Assembly: GCA_024699205.1 (NCBI GenBank)
Contig: JAILQA010000192.1
Span: 1-7,983 of the forward strand
Direction: 5' to 3'
From: Treponema sp.
GTDB taxonomy: Bacteria; Spirochaetota; Spirochaetia; Treponematales; Treponemataceae
DNA length: 7,983 nucleotides
The notes beneath the pieces were generated by a model. That model ran no database searches. It saw nothing but the letters and a program-made list of their open reading frames with translations, and was not told the origin of the DNA. Made by a program: the position numbers and the translations under genes. Positions within the stretch are counted from its first letter, which is position 1, and every line of letters starts with the position of its first letter. Below are positions 1 to 5,965 of the stretch, piece after piece.

Positions 1-1522
1 AAAGGATAATTTGCGGATCATCAATAGGGAAAATAGAAATGCAGCTTGAAATAAAATCTGTTTCGCTGTAGCCGCCTTTGACTTTGTCTGCCATCTGTGC
101 AGTTCCGGTTTTTACACCAATTGCAACGTCACCAATATTTGCCCGCGAACCTGTACCAGAAACCGCTGTAGTTTCCATGCAACTCAAAACATATTCTGAA
201 GTAGCTTTATTGAAAACTCTGTCCTTGTATTCAGGTTTATGTTCATAAAAAACTGTGCCGTCTTTATTTGTAATTTTATGGATTACAGAAAGTTTAACTG
301 GAACTCCCCCGTTTGCAATTGCAGTTGCTGCCTGAACCATTTGCAGGGCAGAAACACTTATTTCCTGACCAATCGCAATTGTAGGCTTTGAGCGTGCTGA
401 CCAGGATTTACTTTCAGAATCTTTTACAACTCCAGTGGTTTCGCCCGAAAGTTCAATTCCTGTTTTTTGTCCAAAGCCCAACTGACGGATTCTTGCAATA
501 AAATCATCATCAGCAATTCTATCGCTTATTTGCCCGAATACGTCGTTGCAGGAATATTTTAATGCATCCCGCGGAGAAAGCCATCCGTGATGTTCAAGAC
601 ATTTAATCCTTACAGTTTCTCCGCTTGCAAGTTTATGCTCATATCCGCCGTCGCACAAAAAACTGTCGTTAGGTGATATGCCCTTTGAATCATAAACAAT
701 TCCCAGGGTAAAAATTTTAAAAACAGAACCAGGCTCATAAGCATCGTTAACAATTCTATTAATTTTTGATTCTGGAGAAGCTGTTCCGTATTCATTCAGG
801 TCAGCAGCAGGCAAACTTATGTAGGATAATATTTCTCCTGTTTTTGAATCAACAGCAAGCATCATCATACATTCAGCTTGAGTGTCGTCCATAGTTTTGT
901 AGGCGATTTTTTCCAATTTATATTGAAGATTTGAATCAATACTTAAAAAAATATTTTTTCCCTGTTCTGGGACTTCAAGGCTTTTGTCAATTTCGGGGTA
1001 GAGCAGGGATTGCTGAGAAAACTCTATTCCAGCCAGACCATTTCCTTCATCACCCATATAACCGATTAAAGATGAAGCAAGGGCATAGTTTGGATATATT
1101 CTTCCCGGAAGCTTTTCGTAATTTACAAATATAAATCCGTTTTCAGAAGCCTTTTCTTTTATGTCTTCGTATTCAGTTTGTGTAGCTTTCTTTTTGAGAA
1201 TTACATATTCTCTTTTGCGGGCTAATTTATCCTGTAATTCTGCTTCAGTAATCTCAAGAACAGGCGCCATGACCCTGACAAAATTATTTTTGTCTTTTAT
1301 ATCCTTTGTATTTAAACCGATTCTATAAAAATTGGTCTGTACAGCAAGAGGAACGCCCAGACGGTCTACAATAGAGCCACGTTCTACTACAGGTGGATTT
1401 TTTATTTTTTGAGGTGCTGGTTTGATTGCCAATTTAAAATACGCACAGAGAATTAAAATCAGTAAAATTGAGCATCCTGTAAAAAAGACAATGAGTCTTC
1501 CTTTTTTAAAAAATGTATTCAT
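1..1522 (-). CDS. ftsI: FtsI-type class B penicillin-binding protein (transpeptidase), C-terminus outside window
   Basis: A peptidoglycan DD-transpeptidase that would cross-link stem peptides in the periplasm, most likely at the division septum. The reading frame is open from the ATG at 1522-1520 to the left edge (507 codons), so the stop lies outside. A GGGAG ribosome site (1532-1528) sits 5 bases before the ATG and fixes the start. Visible parts: a short basic N-terminus, one membrane anchor (about residues 9-32), the dimerisation-domain motif RGSIVDRLG (48-56), then the transpeptidase domain with all three active-site motifs: SVFK (nucleophile Ser266, Lys269, within YEPGSVFK), SCN (Ser324-Asn326) and KTG (471-473). 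Ser266 is earlier than in most PBP2/MrdA proteins, and there is no long insertion before it, which favours FtsI over MrdA; SpoVD-like naming is possible. No frameshift or key-residue loss is seen. It diverges from the M23 hydrolase gene. The class B PBP call is very sure; the ftsI symbol is less so. Confidence 0.93.
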   Translation of the reverse strand, partial: MNTFFKKGRLIVFFTGCSILLILILCAYFKLAIKPAPQKIKNPPVVERGSIVDRLGVPLAVQTNFYRIGLNTKDIKDKNNFVRVMAPVLEITEAELQDKLARKREYVILKKKATQTEYEDIKEKASENGFIFVNYEKLPGRIYPNYALASSLIGYMGDEGNGLAGIEFSQQSLLYPEIDKSLEVPEQGKNIFLSIDSNLQYKLEKIAYKTMDDTQAECMMMLAVDSKTGEILSYISLPAADLNEYGTASPESKINRIVNDAYEPGSVFKIFTLGIVYDSKGISPNDSFLCDGGYEHKLASGETVRIKCLEHHGWLSPRDALKYSCNDVFGQISDRIADDDFIARIRQLGFGQKTGIELSGETTGVVKDSESKSWSARSKPTIAIGQEISVSALQMVQAATAIANGGVPVKLSVIHKITNKDGTVFYEHKPEYKDRVFNKATSEYVLSCMETTAVSGTGSRANIGDVAIGVKTGTAQMADKVKGGYSETDFISSCISIFPIDDPQIIL

Positions 1523-1625
1523 TATTTCTCCCGCCCAGAAATATGTATTTAAACTATACTCTTTATCCTGCAAAATATCTAGATAATCTTCTAATCTGTG
1601 TGTAAAAAATTGTCGATAGACAAGT
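1523..1625. promoter_or_regulatory. Divergent intergenic region between ftsI and the M23 peptidase gene
   Basis: This 103-base AT-rich gap must carry the start signals for both divergent genes unless they are driven from elsewhere. The ftsI side has a clear GGGAG ribosome site at 1532-1528. The plus-strand side has no recognisable Shine-Dalgarno before the ATG at 1626. A TATACT hexamer lies at 1555-1560 on the plus strand, but it has no good -35 partner at 16-18 bases. I could not assign a convincing promoter on either strand, so only the location is claimed. Confidence 0.35.
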
Positions 1626-2870
1626 ATGGAAATTATAAGTTATGTAGAAAAATCCCCGAAACGCTCTTCCTTTAATCTTTTTAATGGAACAATCGGAGCT
1701 TTTAATATAAAAAAACGATATAAGGCTAAAAGCAGAACTGTTAATGATGTTTCATATAGTTTTTCATATCCTGAGGAACGCTATACCTTCAAGGCTGGAA
1801 AAGTTCGAAAACCTTTTACGGTAAAAATGATTTTTGCAGCTATAGGCAGAGGCCTTTCTGTTTTTGGAAGTTTTCTTCGTCAGAATGTTAAAATTATAGG
1901 TATCATGTCCTTGATTCTGGCTCTGGTTTTTGCAAGTGGTATTTTTATAATTAATGCATATTTCTTTCATTTAAATCATACAGGGCCTGTACTTTTGAGT
2001 TATTCTGAATCAGCAGATTTTGAAAATCTTGATAACTTTATGTCTTCTTTTGCACTTGATGATTCTCTTAAGGTTGATTCAGATGGAAAGCTTCTGGATG
2101 CTGATTTTTCTCCTGATTTTTCTGCTATAACTCAGGCGGTAACTTATCAAAATTACAAGGTTAAATCAGGTGATACAATCAGTGGAATTACAAGAAAGTT
2201 TGGTCTGTCAAATATTTCTACTTTGATTGCAGTTAATGACATAAGCAATGTTCGTCAGCTGGCTGCAGGTCAAAAATTAAAGATTCCTTCAATGGATGGA
2301 ATTGTTTATACGGTTCAGAAAGGAGATTCAATCAGTTCTATCGTTGGAAAATATAAAATCAAAACAGAAAGTCTCCTTGATGCAAACGAACTTTCAAGTG
2401 AAGAACTTTCTGTAGGACAGCTTTTGTTTATTCCAGGGGCAGCTCTTGATAGAAATACCCTGCAGAATGCAATGGGTGAATTATTTATTCTTCCTATTTC
2501 TGCTTCCTTCAGATGGTCTTCTCCTTATGGCTGGAGATCGGATCCATTTACAGGGGTAAGGTCTTTCCATACAGGAACGGATATGGCTTGTCCTCAGGGA
2601 ACTCCAATTCTTGCTTCTCAAAGCGGACGGGTTTCGGCTGTAAGTTCAAATCGTGTTTATGGAAATTATGTAATTATCGACCACGGAAATGGTTATCAGA
2701 CTTTGTATGCTCATATGTACAAGGCTCTTGTAAAAAAAGGTGCCTGGGTAAGTCAGGGAACCAGAATAGGGCTTGTAGGTTCTACAGGATATTCAACCGG
2801 ACCTCATCTTCATTTTATGGTTTATAAAAATGGAAACCGCATAGATCCTATGACGATTTTAAAACGATAA
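1626..2870 (+). CDS. Membrane-anchored LysM-LysM-M23 (LytM) peptidoglycan endopeptidase
   Basis: Predicted zinc metallopeptidase that cuts peptidoglycan cross-bridges or stem peptides in the periplasm. Order of parts in the 414 residues: a basic, hydrophilic N-terminal tail of about 88 residues, one membrane helix (about 89-113), a linker, LysM 1 (about 176-221, YKVKSGDTIS), LysM 2 (about 227-270, VYTVQKGDSIS), and an M23 domain (about 296-409). The M23 site is complete: HxxxD as His315 and Asp319, YAH with His363, and HLH with His394 and His396. It should therefore be catalytically competent, unlike the degenerate LytM-factor type. The LysM repeats would hold it on glycan strands. An in-frame stop at 1617-1619 makes ATG 1626 the earliest ATG available; no Shine-Dalgarno is seen before it. 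It diverges from ftsI and is followed after 55 bases by the zinc-ribbon gene. The family call is firm; the exact bond cleaved is unknown. Confidence 0.95.
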   Translation: MEIISYVEKSPKRSSFNLFNGTIGAFNIKKRYKAKSRTVNDVSYSFSYPEERYTFKAGKVRKPFTVKMIFAAIGRGLSVFGSFLRQNVKIIGIMSLILALVFASGIFIINAYFFHLNHTGPVLLSYSESADFENLDNFMSSFALDDSLKVDSDGKLLDADFSPDFSAITQAVTYQNYKVKSGDTISGITRKFGLSNISTLIAVNDISNVRQLAAGQKLKIPSMDGIVYTVQKGDSISSIVGKYKIKTESLLDANELSSEELSVGQLLFIPGAALDRNTLQNAMGELFILPISASFRWSSPYGWRSDPFTGVRSFHTGTDMACPQGTPILASQSGRVSAVSSNRVYGNYVIIDHGNGYQTLYAHMYKALVKKGAWVSQGTRIGLVGSTGYSTGPHLHFMVYKNGNRIDPMTILKR

Positions 2871-2925
2871 TATATAGAAGATTTTGATTTTTGCTTAAAT
2901 AAGGATTTTATAAGGACTAAAAGAA

Positions 2926-3168
2926 ATGTATAATATTTGTGTATGTGAAGGCTGTGGACGAACTATAGATAATGATTTTTTGTACTGTCCCTGGTGCGGT
3001 TTTTCAAAAATCAGTAATAAGGCGACTTCACTGGATGCTATGTTTAATTATTACGAAAAATCTGTAAGAGATAACCGCAGAAAGCATCTTTATAAAATGA
3101 AAAAAGAAATTGATGAGCTTGAAGAAGAGCTTTCTGTTATGGCTTTAAGTGCGGAGATGCATAAATGA
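2926..3168 (+). CDS. Small zinc-ribbon protein with C-terminal coiled coil, function unknown
   Basis: An 80-residue protein I cannot assign to a named family. Its first 25 residues form a treble-clef or zinc-ribbon-like knuckle pair: CEGC (Cys7, Cys10) and CPWCG (Cys21, Cys24), a four-cysteine arrangement that normally binds one zinc ion. An extra Cys5 lies just before. Residues about 50-75 are highly charged and read as a helix or short coiled coil (KMKKEIDELEEELSVM). There is no signal peptide or membrane segment, so it should be cytoplasmic. AAGGA at 2912-2916, 9 bases before the ATG, supports the start. The last four bases (ATGA, 3165-3168) overlap the start of the next gene, so the two are probably translationally coupled. 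It may act as an adaptor or regulator, but nothing in the sequence shows this. That it is a real gene is well supported by the ribosome site, the coupling and the cysteine pattern. Confidence 0.85.
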   Translation: MYNICVCEGCGRTIDNDFLYCPWCGFSKISNKATSLDAMFNYYEKSVRDNRRKHLYKMKKEIDELEEELSVMALSAEMHK

Positions 3169-5354
3169 AAAAAATAATTTCGGTCATTGTATTTTGTTTA
3201 CTTTCTTTTTCGGCGTCTGCTAAGATTTCATTTGGCAGCGTCGATTTAAATTCTTCAGATGAAGTTTTATTCACTGTAAAGCAAGATATGACCGGAATGA
3301 AAGAATATTCTTCTTTGTTTTATGCAAAATTAAAGGACGGGCTGCCGGAAAAAAGTCCTGAATTATTGACCTGCTATCCTGAGAGAATGGAATTATTGGA
3401 TGGTGGAAAAATTTTACAGGTACGTAACCGCTATGGAAGGGGTCACTTTAATACGGTGAGTGAGCGATTCGCATGGGTAGAGTCTGAATCTGATATTCCT
3501 GAAAATTCCCTGCCTGTTGAACCTTATGCTGTAAGTCCTGACGGAAAATGGATTTGCAAAATTGAAAAAGATACCTTAAGTTCAGGAATTCTGATTGTTC
3601 AGAATGTTCTGACTGGACAGAGTGCAGTTTTGTGCGAGCAGGTTCGATTGAGTTATGAAAGTGTTCCTGTAAAATGGGCGCCGGATTCATCTCTTGTTCT
3701 TTATGAAAATAACGGAAATATTTTGTTCTGTAATCCTGATGCAGTAATCCGCTGTGTAGAGATGGATGAAAAATACAGAAAAATAGGGCGGGGAACAATT
3801 AATTCTGTAAACTGGACTTCAGAAAAAAATCTTGTTTATGTTGATGATTATTTAATTTATCAAATCAATTCAAAGGAATTATATACAATCGGTCTTTATT
3901 CAGGAATCATAGGACAGGGGAAGGCAATTGGACGTTTTCCTTTCCAGTTTAATCCTAAGACAGATAAATTTTCTGCAAATGCTGCCGTAAATTCTTTTGT
4001 AGTAATTCAGAATAAAAAATTGTTTTCATATCTGAAGTTGAAGAAGAATTCCAGTTCGGCTGATTATCTTAATGTAATTTATTCAAGTCCTTACACCGAT
4101 TCTACCGCTTCTTTGATAGATGCTTATATTTTCTGGGATGATAAATCAAATCCGATTTTGTGGCTGGAAAAACTTCCTTATGACGGCAGTTCAGAAATGT
4201 GCGATGTTTTTATGCTTTCCGAAACAAAAATTCCGGTTTTAAGCTTGAAAAATTCAAATAAGCCGAGTCTTTCTCCAGATAAAAGAAAAATTGCAGTTCT
4301 ATCTGGACAGAAAATTTCTATTTTTGATATAAACACCTGGAAACTTACAAATGAGCTTACTGGTGAAAATTATATTTCTGCAGTTTGGACAGATAGAAAC
4401 ATGCTTTTTGTGGGCGGTAACAAAACTATTCAGAAATGGAATCTGCTCTCAAACACGCTCCAGCTTTATATGCTTTCTTCGGCCCAGGGCTGTCTGTGGG
4501 AACCACTTTCTCTTGCAGTAATTGCTATTCAAGATGAAAACACATTTTACAGATTCAGCAAGGAAAACTTTACCTGGAAAAAGGCGAATCCTTTGGAAAA
4601 TGAACCGCAGATTCAAAACGGAAGATACAGAGTTTTTACAGGAAGTACACCAAATAAATATTATAAAAATGCACTTTATATACGCTCTCTTTCTAAAAAG
4701 CCGGTGACAAACCCGATGTATAAAAATTCCGGCGAAAAAACAGGAGAAACACCAAAGGTTGCTCTGGTTTTTGACGGCTACGACAATGCAGACGGACTGT
4801 CCCAGATTATTTCAATGGTTAAAAAATACAATGTGCCGGGTTCTTTCTTTTTGAACGGGGAATTTATCCGCCGCTATCCTGCAGAAACCTCTCAGATTGT
4901 CATGAATGATTTTTCGGTAGGCTCAATGTTCTTTTCAAATACAGATTTGGTTGATAATCCTTTCCATGTTGATGAAGAATTTATCCGCCGTGGTCTTGCC
5001 CGAAACGAAGACGAGTTTTTTCAGTGCACAGGAAAAGAATTATCTTTATACTGGCATACACCTTTCTATTCAGTTACTCCTGATATAATTTCTCACGGAA
5101 AAAAAGCCGGCTACACTTATATAAACTCTTATCACCTCAACAATGACTGTGAAAAACTCGACAAAAATATTTCCCCTGAAAAAATTATCCTCGATTACTG
5201 CTATACTCTGCGTCAGTTAGGCGGTGGAATTGTTCCAGTTTCCATCGGTTTTTCTCAAGGCAACAGACTTGATCCTCTTTATAATTATTTAGACCTGCTG
5301 ATTTGCGCTCTTTTAGATTGTGGGTTTGAGCTGGTTTCTGTCAATGAGTTATAA
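3165..5354 (+). CDS. Exported beta-propeller-like protein with degenerate polysaccharide-deacetylase (NodB) C-terminal domain
   Basis: A 729-residue exported protein. Residues 1-19 are a clear Sec signal peptide (MKKIISVIVF, hydrophobic core, SASA then Lys20); no lipobox is visible. Residues about 30-440 contain repeated propeller-blade-like segments: YAVSPDGKWI (121-130), VKWAPDSSLVLY (169-180), VNWTSEKNLVYV (215-226), PSLSPDKRKIAVL (367-379) and AVWTDRNMLFVGG (406-418), resembling TolB/PD40 or WD40-type blades. Residues about 531-729 follow the NodB deacetylase fold: VALVFDGYD (532-540) for motif 1, VPGSFFLNGEFIRRYP (557-572), and a late RQLGGGIVPVSIGF (683-695). The deacetylase metal site looks lost: the expected HxxxH histidines fall at Met588 and Asn592 in VGSMFFSNTDL, the RxPY arginine is His631, and no histidine occupies the usual C-terminal LLH position. 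GGAG at 3153-3156, 8 bases before the ATG, supports the start. Role is inferred: periplasmic or surface, possibly glycan binding rather than deacetylation. Confidence 0.88.
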   Translation: MKKIISVIVFCLLSFSASAKISFGSVDLNSSDEVLFTVKQDMTGMKEYSSLFYAKLKDGLPEKSPELLTCYPERMELLDGGKILQVRNRYGRGHFNTVSERFAWVESESDIPENSLPVEPYAVSPDGKWICKIEKDTLSSGILIVQNVLTGQSAVLCEQVRLSYESVPVKWAPDSSLVLYENNGNILFCNPDAVIRCVEMDEKYRKIGRGTINSVNWTSEKNLVYVDDYLIYQINSKELYTIGLYSGIIGQGKAIGRFPFQFNPKTDKFSANAAVNSFVVIQNKKLFSYLKLKKNSSSADYLNVIYSSPYTDSTASLIDAYIFWDDKSNPILWLEKLPYDGSSEMCDVFMLSETKIPVLSLKNSNKPSLSPDKRKIAVLSGQKISIFDINTWKLTNELTGENYISAVWTDRNMLFVGGNKTIQKWNLLSNTLQLYMLSSAQGCLWEPLSLAVIAIQDENTFYRFSKENFTWKKANPLENEPQIQNGRYRVFTGSTPNKYYKNALYIRSLSKKPVTNPMYKNSGEKTGETPKVALVFDGYDNADGLSQIISMVKKYNVPGSFFLNGEFIRRYPAETSQIVMNDFSVGSMFFSNTDLVDNPFHVDEEFIRRGLARNEDEFFQCTGKELSLYWHTPFYSVTPDIISHGKKAGYTYINSYHLNNDCEKLDKNISPEKIILDYCYTLRQLGGGIVPVSIGFSQGNRLDPLYNYLDLLICALLDCGFELVSVNEL

Positions 5355-5475
5355 ACAAGCCTGTGATAAATACATCGGGCTCGTAATCTCTGTATCTATG
5401 CACAGTTTTGTACTACAAAACTGTGAACGAGCCTGGTATCAATGGAGTTTATAATATAAATACAACGGGCTCGTT
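5354..5475. repeat. Nested inverted and direct repeats in intergenic DNA (REP- or MITE-like candidate)
   Basis: A 122-base block between the propeller/NodB gene and ndk, starting at the last base of the former's stop codon. It contains a 19-base direct repeat with one mismatch (ataaatacatcgggctcgt at 5366-5384 and the same with one base changed at 5456-5474, exactly 90 bases apart). It also has two copies of an opposing arm, acaagcctg (5355-5363) and acgagcctg (5427-5435), which are complementary to cgggctcgt allowing one G-U pair (plus one mismatch for the first). The block ends are imperfect inverted repeats of each other (aacaagcctg against aacgagcccg). The layout resembles paired REP palindromes or a very small non-autonomous element. 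It could instead be an RNA regulatory structure. No coding capacity beyond an 18-codon frame is seen. Confidence 0.6.
5401..5425. other. Perfect 11-bp inverted repeat (hairpin), not a canonical terminator
   Basis: cacagttttgt (5401-5411) and acaaaactgtg (5415-5425) pair perfectly around a 3-base loop (act). The stem is AT-rich at the loop and is not followed by a T-run, so it does not match an intrinsic terminator, although it could slow or end transcription leaving the upstream gene. It is enclosed by the 9-bp complementary arms at 5376-5384 and 5427-5435 and so sits at the centre of the larger repeat structure. A dyad of this length could equally be a protein-binding operator. Confidence 0.7.
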
Positions 5476-5481
5476 GTGGCA

Positions 5482-5510
5482 TTGAAACAACTCAAATCAT
5501 TTATTATAAT
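5482..5510 (+). promoter_or_regulatory. Sigma-70-type promoter for ndk-gpsA-ffh
   Basis: TTGAAA (5482-5487), a 17-base spacer, then a perfect TATAAT (5505-5510). Both hexamers and the spacing fit the housekeeping sigma factor. The -10 box ends 8 bases before the ndk ATG at 5519, so transcription should begin at or within a base or two of the start codon. This is the clearest promoter in the window and marks the left end of the housekeeping transcription unit. Confidence 0.75.
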
Positions 5511-5518
5511 GACCGATT

Positions 5519-5962
5519 ATGAGTAGATGTTTTACAATGTTAAAACCAGGTGTATTGAATCGTCGCCTGGTTGGTGAAATTATTAGCCGCCTTGAAAAAA
5601 AAGGTTTCAAATTAGTTGGATTAAAACTTGTTCATGTTACAAAAGAACTGGCAGAAGCACATTATGCAGAGCATGAAGGAAAAAGCTTCTACGATGGACT
5701 GACAAGTTATGTTACATCTGGTCCTGTAATTGCAATGGTTTGGCAGGCAGATGATTGTATTACTTTGATGCGAAAATATGTAGGTTCAACAAAACCGACA
5801 GAAGCAGTTCCTGGAACAATCCGCGGAGATTACTGTACTCACACTCAGCGCAATATTATTCATGCATCTGACAGTGAAGAAAGTGCAGAACGCGAAATTA
5901 AACTCTGGTTCAGAGACGAAGAAATCTTTGATTGGAATGACAGCTGCCAGGGCTGGTATTAA
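5519..5962 (+). CDS. ndk: Nucleoside diphosphate kinase
   Basis: Transfers the gamma-phosphate of ATP to nucleoside diphosphates through a phospho-histidine, balancing cytoplasmic NTP and dNTP pools. The 147 residues match the usual family length (about 140-150). Key residues are present: Lys9 (LKP), Tyr49, Arg102 in GTIRGD (99-104), Asn112 and catalytic His115 in RNIIHASDS, followed by ESAEREI (121-127). Two stretches depart from the commonest form: KPGVLNRR (9-16) in place of KPDGVxRG, and YCTHTQ (105-110) in place of a small acidic/hydrophobic stretch. Spacing to the active-site residues is unchanged, so activity is expected. No Shine-Dalgarno precedes the ATG; the promoter -10 box is 8 bases away, pointing to leaderless translation. 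The start agrees with the family N-terminus. gpsA begins 3 bases after the stop, so the two genes should be cotranscribed. Confidence 0.96.
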   Translation: MSRCFTMLKPGVLNRRLVGEIISRLEKKGFKLVGLKLVHVTKELAEAHYAEHEGKSFYDGLTSYVTSGPVIAMVWQADDCITLMRKYVGSTKPTEAVPGTIRGDYCTHTQRNIIHASDSEESAEREIKLWFRDEEIFDWNDSCQGWY

Positions 5963-5965
5963 TCT

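Noticed and set aside
610..1134. Short open frames at 610-795 (minus) and 931-1134 (plus).
   Set aside because: They fall inside the ftsI coding sequence, whose frame carries intact SxxK, SxN and KTG motifs across this span.
1471..1500. FTGC at residues 14-17 of the PBP as a loose spirochaetal lipobox.
   Set aside because: The hydrophobic stretch continues for about 15 residues after the cysteine, which fits a membrane helix and not a cleaved lipoprotein signal.
2884..2912. TTGATT, 17 bases, TTTATA as a promoter for the zinc-ribbon gene.
   Set aside because: The -10 would overlap or abut the AAGGA ribosome site, so a transcript starting there would lack it. Readthrough from the M23 gene is simpler.
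3448..3798. A 116-codon open frame on the minus strand within the propeller/NodB gene, and similar smaller opposite-strand or out-of-frame openings at 1764-1970, 2513-2827, 4522-4707, 5786-6046, 7024-7272 and 7305-7595.
   Set aside because: Each lies wholly or mostly inside a gene with clear family motifs in another frame, and the translations show no recognisable domain.
4859..4993. Two identical 14-base copies of gaatttatccgccg inside the propeller/NodB gene.
   Set aside because: Both encode EFIRR in the same frame within otherwise unlike surroundings; this is probably chance plus codon preference, not a mobile or regulatory repeat.
5401..5425. The 11-bp hairpin as an intrinsic terminator for the propeller/NodB gene.
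   Set aside because: No T-run follows the stem on either strand and the stem is not GC-rich, so it is listed only as a hairpin.
5398..5454. An 18-codon frame (ATG at 5398, TAA at 5452-5454) spanning the 11-bp hairpin, a possible leader peptide.
   Set aside because: It has no ribosome site, its start abuts the hairpin stem, the predicted ndk promoter lies downstream of it, and its codons are explained by the palindrome.
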